Below, piece by piece: positions 9,682 through 18,296 of a stretch of 64,000 nucleotides of DNA. Within the stretch, counting starts at the first letter, position 1, and each line of letters opens with the position of its first letter. Below the pieces are notes generated by a model that saw only the letters and a list, made by a program, of their open reading frames with translations, searched no databases and had not been told where the DNA came from. This stretch comes from Cyanobium sp. E1_MAG_00006 (GTDB lineage: Bacteria; Cyanobacteriota; Cyanobacteriia; PCC-6307; Cyanobiaceae): NCBI GenBank assembly GCA_027488975.1, contig JAIYAQ010000012.1:284767-348766 (forward strand). The letters are read 5' to 3'. The position numbers were made by a program, and so were the translations under genes.

Positions 9682-10458
9682 TCAGGGAACCACCTCAGCC
9701 GGCTCGGTACTGGACTCAGCTAGCAGGGTCCGCTTGGAGAAACCCCAGGCGAACAGCAGGGCCACGACCGCCAGCAACACCCATTCCGGCGGCACCAGCT
9801 GCGGCAGCGCCAGTCGCAGCAGCAGGCGGATGCCCACCAGGCCCACAGCCAGATAGCCGGCGCTTTCGAGATGGTTGTATTCCGCCAGCCAGCGGATGAA
9901 CAGCCCGGATGTGAGCCGCAAGGCCACCACACCGATGAACCCGCCGGCCATCACCAGCAGCAGGTTGTCGCTCACCGCCACGGCAGCGGCGACGCTGTCG
10001 AGCGAGAAGGCCAGATCAGTGAGGGCCAGGGTGGTCACCACGGCGAACAGGCCGCGATCGTGGGGGGGATGGGCATCACCGCCACCAGCCTCGGCCTCGG
10101 TGATACCCCCGTCGGAATCGCCCATGGCGGCGCGCAGCAGAGGCGTCAGGTTGCTCAGGCAGAGCCAGAGCAGATAGCCGGCAGCCAGCAGCTGCAGGGG
10201 CCAGAAATCCAGCACCCAGCGGGCCAGGCCGATCAGGGCCAGGCGGAACACCAGCGCCAGCCCGAGGCCGAAATTGAGCGCCTTGCCCTGCAGAGCGGGA
10301 TCGCGCACCTGGCGCGAGATCGCCGCCAGGGCGATGGCGTTGTCCGCCGAGAGCACCGCTTCCAAGGCCACCAGCAAGGGCAGCAGCAGCAGCCATTCAC
10401 CCCACTGATCCGCCGATTCGATCAGCGGCGACAGCGAAGGAATGGACTCCGCTTCCAT
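9682..10458 (-). CDS. TerC family integral membrane protein
   Basis: A 258-residue protein with about seven to eight hydrophobic segments. Both acidic TerC signatures are present: LEAVLSADNAIAL near residue 40 and LTDLAFSLDSVAAA near residue 150. Family members are linked to metal-ion export or metal loading at the membrane, and plant and cyanobacterial relatives help insert thylakoid proteins. Which role applies here cannot be read from the sequence. It is the first gene of the minus-strand run with DUF6464 and the 234-residue unknown protein, and is divergent from the gene at 10524. Confidence 0.88.
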   Translation of the reverse strand: MEAESIPSLSPLIESADQWGEWLLLLPLLVALEAVLSADNAIALAAISRQVRDPALQGKALNFGLGLALVFRLALIGLARWVLDFWPLQLLAAGYLLWLCLSNLTPLLRAAMGDSDGGITEAEAGGGDAHPPHDRGLFAVVTTLALTDLAFSLDSVAAAVAVSDNLLLVMAGGFIGVVALRLTSGLFIRWLAEYNHLESAGYLAVGLVGIRLLLRLALPQLVPPEWVLLAVVALLFAWGFSKRTLLAESSTEPAEVVP

Positions 10459-10523
10459 GCAATCCCTCAGAGGCGGCGTTGAACATGCACCCTAGGGAGG
10501 CCCCCGCCGCCCAAGAGTTCGCC

Positions 10524-11351
10524 ATGCAGTCCCCGGCTCAGCAGAGCGTGGTGTGGGAGGCCCGCCTGGTGCATGGCGAGCCCGGCCGGCGGGTGGTGGA
10601 AGTGAGCGGCTGGCGCGGTGGCCAGTGCCTGGGTCGCTGCCTGGGGGAAGCCGAGGATGCCGAAACCGCCGAAGAACGCGCCGTCGCCCGCCTCAGCCAG
10701 CGGCTGGCTGCGCTGCAGGACCCCACCGAGAGTCCGGCGAGCCAGCCGCGCCAGGCCCTGATCCGCATCAGCGAGGAGGAGGCCAGAGAGATGGCGGCCA
10801 GCGAGCAGACCAGCCCGCAGAAGGCGGCCCCGGCCCCGGCCCCAGCGCCAGCGCCAGCTGCGCTGCCTCAGCAGCCGCAACAGCCGCAACAGCCACAGCT
10901 GCCGCAGCTGCCCATGGAACCGGCCGCCGATCCGGACGACTGGAGCGAGGAGCTGGCGGAGCTGGATGTGCAGTTGCAGCGCCTCGGCTGGGACCGCAGC
11001 CAGGAATCCATCTATCTGCAGCGGGCCTTCGGCCATCCCAGCCGCAACCGCCTCACCGCCTACGCCGACCTGGCGGCCTACCTACGGGCCGTTCGGGTGC
11101 TGAGCCCGGGCAGCAGCCCCGAGAGTGCGGCGATCCCGCTGCGCCGCAGCGAGCTGCTCAGCCAGTGCGAGCAGTTGCTCGTCAGCCTCGGCTGGGATGC
11201 CGGCCGAGGCCGCCAGTTCCTGGAGCAGCACTTTCAGCTGGCGAGCCGTCAGCAGCTGGGTGATGAACAGCTGCTGCAGTTCAATATGCTTCTGGAGGAG
11301 CAGCTCATCGGCTTCGGCAGTGCGCCTGCAGCAGCTGCAAGCCCAGGCTGA
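10524..11351 (+). CDS. Hypothetical picocyanobacterial protein with Ala/Pro/Gln-rich linker
   Basis: A protein of 275 residues from the ATG at 10524; an in-frame TTG at 10479 and ATG at 10485 also exist. Residues 1-75 form a compact domain (WEARLVHGEPGRRVVEVSGW, GQCLGRCLGEAEDAETAEE). A low-complexity linker of alternating Ala-Pro and then Gln-Pro follows (about residues 105-130). The C-terminal half has two similar helical modules, each with a leucine-rich QRLGWDRSQE or VSLGWDAGRGR core ending in a LTAYADL or LGDEQLL helix, which suggests an internal duplication. Function unknown. The last 47 bases overlap the oppositely oriented gene at 11305-12063. Confidence 0.7.
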   Translation: MQSPAQQSVVWEARLVHGEPGRRVVEVSGWRGGQCLGRCLGEAEDAETAEERAVARLSQRLAALQDPTESPASQPRQALIRISEEEAREMAASEQTSPQKAAPAPAPAPAPAALPQQPQQPQQPQLPQLPMEPAADPDDWSEELAELDVQLQRLGWDRSQESIYLQRAFGHPSRNRLTAYADLAAYLRAVRVLSPGSSPESAAIPLRRSELLSQCEQLLVSLGWDAGRGRQFLEQHFQLASRQQLGDEQLLQFNMLLEEQLIGFGSAPAAAASPG

Positions 11352-12063
11352 GGTTCTCCTGGTTGGCGTAGGCCTCCTCCTCCAGCACCCGCTCCTGCGG
11401 GCTGGCATCGGCATACACCGGTGCCGCCAGATTGCGCAGGGCGCGGGCATCGACAGCGCGGGAGAGGCCAAGCGGCATCGGCCTGGCGTTGAGGCTGCCG
11501 CGGCGACAACTCTGGGCCACATGGATCGCCTCGTGGTTCAGGACCCGCACGAACTCACGGCTGCCCTTGGCGGGCACATCGGGACGGATGCGCAACACAT
11601 TGCGCCGCGGTTCCCACTCGCCGGCGGCACCCTGCTTGCGGGGCGGACCCAACACCACCCGGGCGCCCACGCGCCGCAGTTCCAGCAGCAGTGCATCGAT
11701 GGCACGGCGCTCCATTGCAAAGCTGGGAGGGTCGAGCATCAGCGCCTTGATCTGGGCAAGGTTCAGGGGTGGATCGCCAGCGCGGCGCTTGTATACGTAG
11801 CGGGTGCCGCCGCCCGGAATCGGTTCGGCCCGGGGCTTCCAGGCGCGATCGGCCGCATCGAGCTGGCTGAACAGAACGCCTACGCGGCCCGGGTCAAGGG
11901 GGAAGTCCTGGGGCTGCAGGTGCGGCTGTGGTGCGGGCAGGGCCGCCAGCAGCGGCTCAGGCCATGCGTCCGGCCGGGTGAGCACTGCAGCGCCGGCCCC
12001 CGCCAGCACCAGCACGATCACCAGCGGCAGAGGGCTGCGGGGTCGACGCTGGGTGCGAGGCAT
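11305..12063 (-). CDS. Membrane-anchored or secreted protein with HExxH motif
   Basis: A 252-residue protein with a basic N-terminus and one hydrophobic segment (residues 12-29), so it is anchored in a membrane or exported. A zinc-metalloprotease-like HExxH occurs as NHEAIHVAQSC near residue 176, followed by a downstream acidic stretch (RVLEEEAYANQ) that could supply a third ligand. I recall similar unannotated proteins in cyanobacteria. Protease activity is an inference from the motif alone. The 3' end overlaps the converging gene at 10524-11351 by 47 bases. Confidence 0.75.
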   Translation of the reverse strand: MPRTQRRPRSPLPLVIVLVLAGAGAAVLTRPDAWPEPLLAALPAPQPHLQPQDFPLDPGRVGVLFSQLDAADRAWKPRAEPIPGGGTRYVYKRRAGDPPLNLAQIKALMLDPPSFAMERRAIDALLLELRRVGARVVLGPPRKQGAAGEWEPRRNVLRIRPDVPAKGSREFVRVLNHEAIHVAQSCRRGSLNARPMPLGLSRAVDARALRNLAAPVYADASPQERVLEEEAYANQENLSLGLQLLQAHCRSR

Positions 12064-12074
12064 GCCGTCGGTGC

Positions 12075-13844
12075 TCAGCAGTGGAGCGGCTGGAGCTGTA
12101 CCGGCCAGATCTGGGCCTGATCCAGGGGTTGCGGATGGCTGTAGAGGAAGCCCTGAGCCAGCCGGCAGCCCATGTCGAGCAGCAGCTGACGTTGCTCGCA
12201 GGTCTCCACGCCTTCGGCCACCACATCAAGATCCAGGGTACGGGCGAGATTCAGGATCGCGCCGACCAGAGCGCAGCGGCGCGGGTCGGTGACCATGGAG
12301 GCGGTGAAGGTGTGGTCGATCTTGAGGCCATCGATCGGCAGATCCACCAGTGAGTTGAAACTGAAACTGCCGATGCCGAAATCATCGAGCACCAGCCGAA
12401 AACCGGCATGGCGCAGCCGCTCCAGCTCGCTGCGGGTGCGCTGAGGCTGATCGACTAGCGCGGTCTCGGTGACCTCGATCGTGAGCAGCTCAGGCGGAAA
12501 CGCATGCACCCTGGCCATGGCGATCACATCGTCGGCAAAGCCAGCCCGGGCCAGCTCATGGGTGCTGAAATTCACCGCCAGCCTCAGGCCTCGCTCCTTC
12601 AGGCGCAGCTCACGGGCGGCCGCGAAGCAGCGCTGCAGCATCAGCTGGCCCAGCGAGCCGATCAGACCCGTGAGCTCGGCCTCCGCGATGAACTCCCGCG
12701 GAGAGATTGGCTGCCCCTGCCCATCAACAGGACGGCAGAACGCCTCCACCGCCACCAGAACCCCATCGGACAACCGCACCACAGGCTGCAGATGCAAGCC
12801 GAGCCGGTGGTCCTTGAGAGCCTGACGCAGGCTGTCGTGGATCTCCTGCCGGCGAGCCACACGGGCATCCATCACGGCATCGAAGATCACCGGTTCACGG
12901 CTGCGCGATCGCTTCGCCTGATACCTGGCGAGATCAGCGTCATGCAGGATCTGAGCTGCGGACCGCTTGCCGCTGTTGCAGAGAACGATCCCCACACTCA
13001 TCTCCGGCAGGATATCGAGTGAGGTACCGGTGTCCTCCGGAGTCCAGGGCAAGGCCACCATGTCCAGCAGGCGCCGGGCGATGAACAGCGCTTCATCGGG
13101 ATGCATGAGGGTGGTGCAGAGCAACACGAACTCATCGCCGCCAAGGCGGGCCACCACGTCCTCCGGCCGGAGGGCCCGCTGCATGCGCTGTGCCAGGGCA
13201 ACCAGCAGCTGATCACCTACGGCATGGCCGTAGATGTCATTGACCTCCTTGAAACGATTGAGGTCGCAGAACAGAACCGCCAGCCAGCCCGGCTGGTGCT
13301 CCAGTTGATCCAGGGATGCATCGAGGGCCTCCAGCAACCCACGTCGATTGGGCAGGCCGGTCACCGGACAGGTGACCACCTGTGCAGCCAGAGTCAGTTG
13401 CTGATCGAGCAGCTCTTGGGAGCGCAGCCGCAGCTCCTCCAGCGACACCCGGGCGCTGACATCCTGGAAACGAAACACGTAGGGCACGGGTTGCTCGGAG
13501 AGCACCGGGCGCCACTCGATCTCGATCAACTGCAGCGGCTCTCGGCACGCCACCGCGGTGATGGTGCCGCCCTCGGGCCGCTGCAGCAGCAAGCCATCGA
13601 GATTGAGGCGGGTCTCGGCCGGCAGCAGAGCGCCCATCAGGCTGATCAGCCGGCGCCCCATCAACAGCAGCCGCGGCTGACCGACGAACTGCTCAAAGGT
13701 GGTGTTGCACCAGAGAATCTCGCCGGCACCGTCACAGATCACCAGGCCGTTGGAGATCTGGCCGAGGGCCAGCTCCATGCGGGCCATGGTGCGACGCAGC
13801 TCCCGCACCAGGGATGAATCCTGGGACAGGGACTGCTCGTTCAC
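12075..13844 (-). CDS. PAS-GGDEF-EAL protein (c-di-GMP synthesis/degradation)
   Basis: 589 residues. A PAS sensor domain covers about residues 15-130. The GGDEF domain has an intact signature (ARLGGDEFVLL) and an RxxD inhibitory site (RPED) five residues before it. The EAL domain spans about residues 330-585. In EAL the name motif reads EAF, but the Mg-binding and catalytic residues look retained (VNFS, IEVTET, LDDFGIG, LKID, AEGVET, AQGFLY). It could therefore make c-di-GMP, break it down, or both. The GTG start at 13844 overlaps the stop of the interrupted PAS gene upstream in a GTGA arrangement, implying that translation was coupled to that sensor. No membrane segment is seen. Confidence 0.93.
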   Translation of the reverse strand: MNEQSLSQDSSLVRELRRTMARMELALGQISNGLVICDGAGEILWCNTTFEQFVGQPRLLLMGRRLISLMGALLPAETRLNLDGLLLQRPEGGTITAVACREPLQLIEIEWRPVLSEQPVPYVFRFQDVSARVSLEELRLRSQELLDQQLTLAAQVVTCPVTGLPNRRGLLEALDASLDQLEHQPGWLAVLFCDLNRFKEVNDIYGHAVGDQLLVALAQRMQRALRPEDVVARLGGDEFVLLCTTLMHPDEALFIARRLLDMVALPWTPEDTGTSLDILPEMSVGIVLCNSGKRSAAQILHDADLARYQAKRSRSREPVIFDAVMDARVARRQEIHDSLRQALKDHRLGLHLQPVVRLSDGVLVAVEAFCRPVDGQGQPISPREFIAEAELTGLIGSLGQLMLQRCFAAARELRLKERGLRLAVNFSTHELARAGFADDVIAMARVHAFPPELLTIEVTETALVDQPQRTRSELERLRHAGFRLVLDDFGIGSFSFNSLVDLPIDGLKIDHTFTASMVTDPRRCALVGAILNLARTLDLDVVAEGVETCEQRQLLLDMGCRLAQGFLYSHPQPLDQAQIWPVQLQPLHC

Positions 13845-14236
13845 TGGTCTGGTTCGCTGCCCTCGGGCAACGGCGTGAGGGTGGCCCCGAACACCCAGCC
13901 CTCGGTGCGTTTCTCCGCCACGATGAAGTGCTCGGACACGATCACCCGTCCATCCGCGCAGAGGGTCTTCAGGCGCAGCGGATGACCCAGGATCGTGGAT
14001 TGTTCGGTTGCCGTGAAGCGGGAGAAGCCGAGCTGATGGGCCATACGGAAGGCCTCCGGCAGGATCAAGCCGATTGGCTCACCGATCAGGCCGGCGGCGT
14101 CCCAGCCGTAGAAATCTCAGAGAGCGTCGTTCATGTCGATGACGACACCGTGGTCATCAGCCAGAACAAAGGGTTTGTCCCCCGCCGCCAGGGAATCGAG
14201 AGAAGGGGGCGGAGTGGCCGGATCGATGTCGCTCAC
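13841..14236 (-). pseudogene. PAS-domain sensor gene interrupted by an in-frame TGA
   Basis: Reading from a GTG at 14236, the frame gives 39 codons ending in DHGVVIDMNDAL, then a TGA at 14119-14117. It continues without shift into DFYGWDAAGLIGEPIG and then a further 90 residues including TATEQSTILGHPLRLK and SEHFIVAEKR, to the stop at 13841. The two parts join into one normal PAS domain of about 131 residues, with the stop inside the first helix. A TTG at 14068 could restart translation of the second part. The gene is followed with overlap by the GGDEF-EAL gene, so it was probably its sensor. A sequencing error cannot be excluded from here. Confidence 0.8.
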
Positions 14237-14418
14237 AATGTCGATCCGGCCAGGATCTCGACCGAGGACTTGAACACAGAGAGTTCTGCCTGAGATTTCA
14301 ATGTAAACGCACGGTCCACCACCGCGCTTCGCTGCGTCTCAGTGCGGACGAGCGCAGCGAGCAAGCCACCACGGCAGGCACCGGTTGCGAGGATGACCTG
14401 CTCCCAGTGCCATCCCCC

Positions 14419-17400
14419 ATGCCCCTCACTCCCCTGGTGCGCCAGCTGCAGCAGGTGCCCCTCACCGGGGAAGTGCTGGCCCGCCTGGATCGTGCGGAGC
14501 GGCTGCGGCTGAGCGGAGCCGGGCGGGGCGCCAGGGCCCTGATCAGCAGTGCCATGGCGTGCTGCGCCACGGCCCCCCTGCTGGTGCTGGTGCCCACGCT
14601 GGAGGAGGCGGGCCGCTGGGCGGCGCTGCTGGAGCTGATGGGCTGGCGCAGCAGTCAGCTCTATCCCACCAGTGAGGGCAGCCCCTACGAGCCCTTCGAT
14701 CCCACCGACGAAATCACCTGGGGGCAGCTGCAGGTGCTCAGCGAGCTGCTGGATCTGCCCGCCCAACCCGGCGGCCGCCGCCTGGCGATCGTGGCCACCG
14801 AGCGCGCCCTGCAGCCGCATCTGCCCCCGCCCTCCAGCCTGCGGGCTCGCTGCCTCAGCCTGCGCAAGGGCGACAGCGTTGATCTCGAGCAACTCGGTGA
14901 GACGCTCACACGCCTTGGCTACGAGCGGGTTACCAGCATCGAACAGGAGGGCAGCTGGAGCCGCCGCGGCGACATCGTTGATGTGTTCCCGGTGAGTGCC
15001 GAGCTGCCGGTGCGGCTGGAGTTCTTCGGCGAGGAACTGGAGAAGCTGCGGGAGTTCGACCCCGCCAGCCAACGCTCCCTCGATCCGATCGAGGTGGTGC
15101 GCCTCACCCCGAGCGGCTACGGGCCGCTGGTGGCCGAGGCCCTGCGCGACGTGGTGCCGGATGGGCTGGAGCAGCTGCTGAGCCCCGAAGCCCTGGAGCA
15201 GCTGCTGGAGGGGGGAACGCCGGAGGGCATGCGCCGGCTGATGGGTCTGGCCTGGGCGGAACCGGCCTGCCTGCTCGACTACCTGCCGGAGGCCACCCTG
15301 ATCGCCGTCGACGAGCGGCGTCACTGCCTCTCCCACGGCCAGCAGTGGTTTGAGCACGCCACGGAGCACCACGGCGAGGTGTGCGCCGAGCTCGCCGCAG
15401 CACATCCCGGCGGCGCCACAGCGCAGGCCCTGCTGCCGGCGAGCCTGCACCGCGATCCAGCCGCGGCGCTGGACCAGGCCTGCCGGCGTTTCCGCGGCTT
15501 CGACCTGGCGGAGCTGCACGAAAGCGACAACCACGCCAACAGCTTCGATCTGGCCAGCCGACCGGTGCCGGCCTTCCCCAACGCCTTCGGCCGGCTGGCC
15601 GGCCTGGTGAAGGATCTGAAGCGCGACGGCGCCCGGGTGTGGCTGCTCTCGGCCCAGCCCAGCCGCGCCGTGGCCCTGCTGGAGGAGCACGACTGCATCA
15701 CCCGCTTCGTGCCCAACCCGGCCGACACGGCCACGATCGGGCGCCTGATCGAGCAGAACACGCCGGTGGCCCTTAAGACGAAGGGCACCGCCGAGCTGGA
15801 GGGCCTGCAGCTGCCGGCCTGGAAGCTGGCGCTGATCACGGACCGCGAATTCTTTGGCCAGCACGCCCTGGCAGCCACGGGTTACGTGCGCCGCCGCCGC
15901 AAGGCCGCCAGCCGCACGGTGGACCCGAACAAGATGCGCCCCGGCGATTTCGTGGTGCACCGCAACCATGGCATCGGTCGCTTCCTCAAGCTCGAGAAGC
16001 TGGCGATCGGCGGCGAATCGCGCGACTACCTAGTCGTGCAGTACGCCGATGGCCTGCTGCGGGTCGCCGCCGATCAGCTGGGCAGCCTCGGCCGCTACCG
16101 CGCCACCACCGAGCAGGCCCCCGAGCTCAACCGCATGGGTGGCACCGCCTGGAGCAAGGCCAAGGAGCGGGCCCGCAAGGCCGTGCGCAAGGTGGCGCTC
16201 GATCTGGTGAAGCTCTACGCCGAACGCCACCAGGCGGCCGGCTTCGCCTTCCCCGGCGATGGCCCCTGGCAGAACGAACTGGAGGACTCCTTCCCCTACG
16301 AGCCCACGCCCGATCAGGTCAAAGCGATCACGGACGTGAAGCGCGACATGGAGAAGCCCCAGCCGATGGACCGGCTGGTGTGCGGCGATGTGGGCTTCGG
16401 CAAGACCGAGGTGGCCATCCGGGCCATCTTCAAGGCCGTCACCGCCGGCAAGCAGGTGGCGATGCTGGCGCCCACCACGGTGCTGGCGCAGCAGCACTGG
16501 CGATCGCTCTCGGAGCGCTTCGCGCCCTATCCGCTGAAGGTGAGCCTGCTCAACCGCTTCCGCACCGCGAGCGAGCGCAAGGCGATCCAGGAGGGGCTGG
16601 CCGAGGGCACGGTGGACGTGGTGGTGGGCACCCACCAGCTGCTCGGCAAGGGCACCGCCTTCAAGCAACTGGGGCTGCTGGTGGTGGATGAGGAGCAGCG
16701 CTTCGGCGTGAACCAGAAGGAAAAGATCAAGGCGCTGCGCAAGGACGTGGACGTGTTGACGCTCAGCGCCACGCCGATCCCACGCACCCTCTACATGAGC
16801 CTTTCGGGCGTACGCGAGATGAGCCTGATCACCACGCCGCCGCCGCTGCGCCGGCCGATCAAGACCCACCTGGCCGCCCTCGATGAGGAGGCGGTGCGCA
16901 GCGCCATCCGCCAGGAACTGGATCGCGGCGGCCAGATCTTCTACGTGGTGCCGCGGGTGGAGGGGATCGAGGAGGTGGCCGAGCAGCTGCGGCTGATGGT
17001 TCCGGGACTGAAGCTGCTGGTGGCCCACGGCCAGATGGCCGAGGGGGAGCTGGAGAGCGCCATGGTGGCATTCAACGCCGGCGAAGCGGATCTGATGCTC
17101 TGCACCACGATCGTGGAGAGCGGCCTGGATATTCCGCGCGTCAACACGATCCTGATCGAGGACGCCCAGAAGTTCGGTCTGGCCCAGCTCTATCAACTAC
17201 GCGGCCGGGTGGGCCGCAGCGGCATTCAGGCCCACGCCTGGCTGTTCTATCCCGGTGACGCCTCCCTGAGCGAAGCGGCGCGTCAGCGGCTGCGGGCGAT
17301 TCAAGAGTTCGCCCAGCTGGGGTCCGGCTATCAGCTGGCCATGCGCGACATGGAGATTCGCGGCGTCGGCAACCTGCTGGGGGTGGAGCAGAGCGGCCAG

Positions 17401-18018
17401 ATGGAGGTGATCGGCTTCGACCTCTACATGGAGATGCTGCAGGAATCGCTGGCGGAGATCCAGGGGCAGGACATCCCCTCGGTGGACGACACCCAGATCG
17501 ACCTGCCGATCACCGCCTTCATCCCGGGCGACTGGATCGCCGACAACGACGAGAAGATCGCCGCCTACCGCGCCGCCGCCGACTGCGGCAGCCCCGAGTC
17601 TCTTGTGGAGCTGGCTGCCGGCTGGGTGGATCGCTACGGCGCCATCCCGGCTCCGGTGGTTTCCCTGCTGCAACTGATGGAGCTGAAGCTGCTGGCGAAG
17701 CGCTGCGGCTTCTCGCGCATCAAGCCAGAGAAGCCCAACATCGCCCTGGACACCCCCATGGAGGAGCCCGCCTTCCGGCTGCTGCGCCAGGGCCTGCCGC
17801 AGCATCTGCACGGCCGCCTCGTGTATCAACCCGGCGCCGGCAGCACGGCCAAGGTGCTGGCCCGCGGACTGGGGGTGCTGCCGATCGAGAAGCAGGTGGA
17901 GGAGCTCAAGGAGTGGTTGGCCCAGATGGCCGCTCAGATCCCCGGCAGCGATGGCCTCAGCGACGCCCAGCGGGCCGATCAGCAGAGCAGCCGCAACGAA
18001 GCAGTCCTATCGGTCTGA
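14419..18018 (+). CDS. mfd: Transcription-repair coupling factor
   Basis: 1199 residues. This DNA translocase removes RNA polymerase stalled at lesions and recruits UvrA. Visible in order: the UvrB-homology N-terminal module (SEGSPYEPFDP near residue 95), the RNA-polymerase-interacting domain starting near residue 500 (RPGDFVVHRNHGIGRF), the RecG-like helicase with GDVGFGKTE near residue 656, DEEQRFG near 757, LSATPIPRTLYM near 783 and QLRGRVGRSG near 933, and the C-terminal TRCF domain. I took the ATG at 14419; a GTG at 14407 is also in frame. It is divergent from the PAS/GGDEF-EAL pair, leaving a shared 180-base promoter region. Confidence 0.97.
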   Translation: MPLTPLVRQLQQVPLTGEVLARLDRAERLRLSGAGRGARALISSAMACCATAPLLVLVPTLEEAGRWAALLELMGWRSSQLYPTSEGSPYEPFDPTDEITWGQLQVLSELLDLPAQPGGRRLAIVATERALQPHLPPPSSLRARCLSLRKGDSVDLEQLGETLTRLGYERVTSIEQEGSWSRRGDIVDVFPVSAELPVRLEFFGEELEKLREFDPASQRSLDPIEVVRLTPSGYGPLVAEALRDVVPDGLEQLLSPEALEQLLEGGTPEGMRRLMGLAWAEPACLLDYLPEATLIAVDERRHCLSHGQQWFEHATEHHGEVCAELAAAHPGGATAQALLPASLHRDPAAALDQACRRFRGFDLAELHESDNHANSFDLASRPVPAFPNAFGRLAGLVKDLKRDGARVWLLSAQPSRAVALLEEHDCITRFVPNPADTATIGRLIEQNTPVALKTKGTAELEGLQLPAWKLALITDREFFGQHALAATGYVRRRRKAASRTVDPNKMRPGDFVVHRNHGIGRFLKLEKLAIGGESRDYLVVQYADGLLRVAADQLGSLGRYRATTEQAPELNRMGGTAWSKAKERARKAVRKVALDLVKLYAERHQAAGFAFPGDGPWQNELEDSFPYEPTPDQVKAITDVKRDMEKPQPMDRLVCGDVGFGKTEVAIRAIFKAVTAGKQVAMLAPTTVLAQQHWRSLSERFAPYPLKVSLLNRFRTASERKAIQEGLAEGTVDVVVGTHQLLGKGTAFKQLGLLVVDEEQRFGVNQKEKIKALRKDVDVLTLSATPIPRTLYMSLSGVREMSLITTPPPLRRPIKTHLAALDEEAVRSAIRQELDRGGQIFYVVPRVEGIEEVAEQLRLMVPGLKLLVAHGQMAEGELESAMVAFNAGEADLMLCTTIVESGLDIPRVNTILIEDAQKFGLAQLYQLRGRVGRSGIQAHAWLFYPGDASLSEAARQRLRAIQEFAQLGSGYQLAMRDMEIRGVGNLLGVEQSGQMEVIGFDLYMEMLQESLAEIQGQDIPSVDDTQIDLPITAFIPGDWIADNDEKIAAYRAAADCGSPESLVELAAGWVDRYGAIPAPVVSLLQLMELKLLAKRCGFSRIKPEKPNIALDTPMEEPAFRLLRQGLPQHLHGRLVYQPGAGSTAKVLARGLGVLPIEKQVEELKEWLAQMAAQIPGSDGLSDAQRADQQSSRNEAVLSV

Positions 18019-18113
18019 CCCGAAACCGCTGACGCCGCAAGGCAGGACCCCGGATCGCCTGCGGATCCCGCAAACATCCGTTACGATTCTGAGAAGTTCT
18101 GTTAAGCGCCACC

Positions 18114-18293
18114 ATGGGCGAGGTGATCGATCTGGGAACCGGCCTTCAGGGCGGTTATGGCCTGATCTCCGGTGTGCTCAGCCTGCTGGCCCTCGGCATC
18201 TACGCCCTGCTCCAGGGTGAATCCGGCAACAACGACGACGACGACTCCACCCCCGGTGGCGGGCTGATGCAGCCCGTGGGCAGCGGCGCCTGA
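18114..18293 (+). CDS. Small single-pass membrane protein, 59 residues
   Basis: The ATG at 18114 opens a 59-codon frame. One hydrophobic stretch (LISGVLSLLALGIYALL, residues 17-33) is flanked by a glycine-rich N-terminus, and an acidic, glycine-rich tail contains four consecutive Asp residues. Codon use matches neighbouring genes and the third-position GC is high, which supports a real gene. Spacing to mfd is 95 bases, so it probably has its own promoter. The stop lies three bases before the end of the converging protease gene. No family is recognised. Confidence 0.65.
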   Translation: MGEVIDLGTGLQGGYGLISGVLSLLALGIYALLQGESGNNDDDDSTPGGGLMQPVGSGA

Positions 18294-18296
18294 ACG

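Noticed and set aside
14117..14119. TGA in the PAS gene as a selenocysteine codon
   Set aside because: No selenocysteine-insertion element or selenoprotein machinery is seen, PAS proteins of this type are not selenoproteins, and a simple nonsense change explains it.
14233..15969. 578-codon minus-strand frame over the start of mfd
   Set aside because: Antisense to the conserved UvrB-like module of Mfd and of biased composition; the real minus-strand gene here is the short interrupted PAS gene in another frame.
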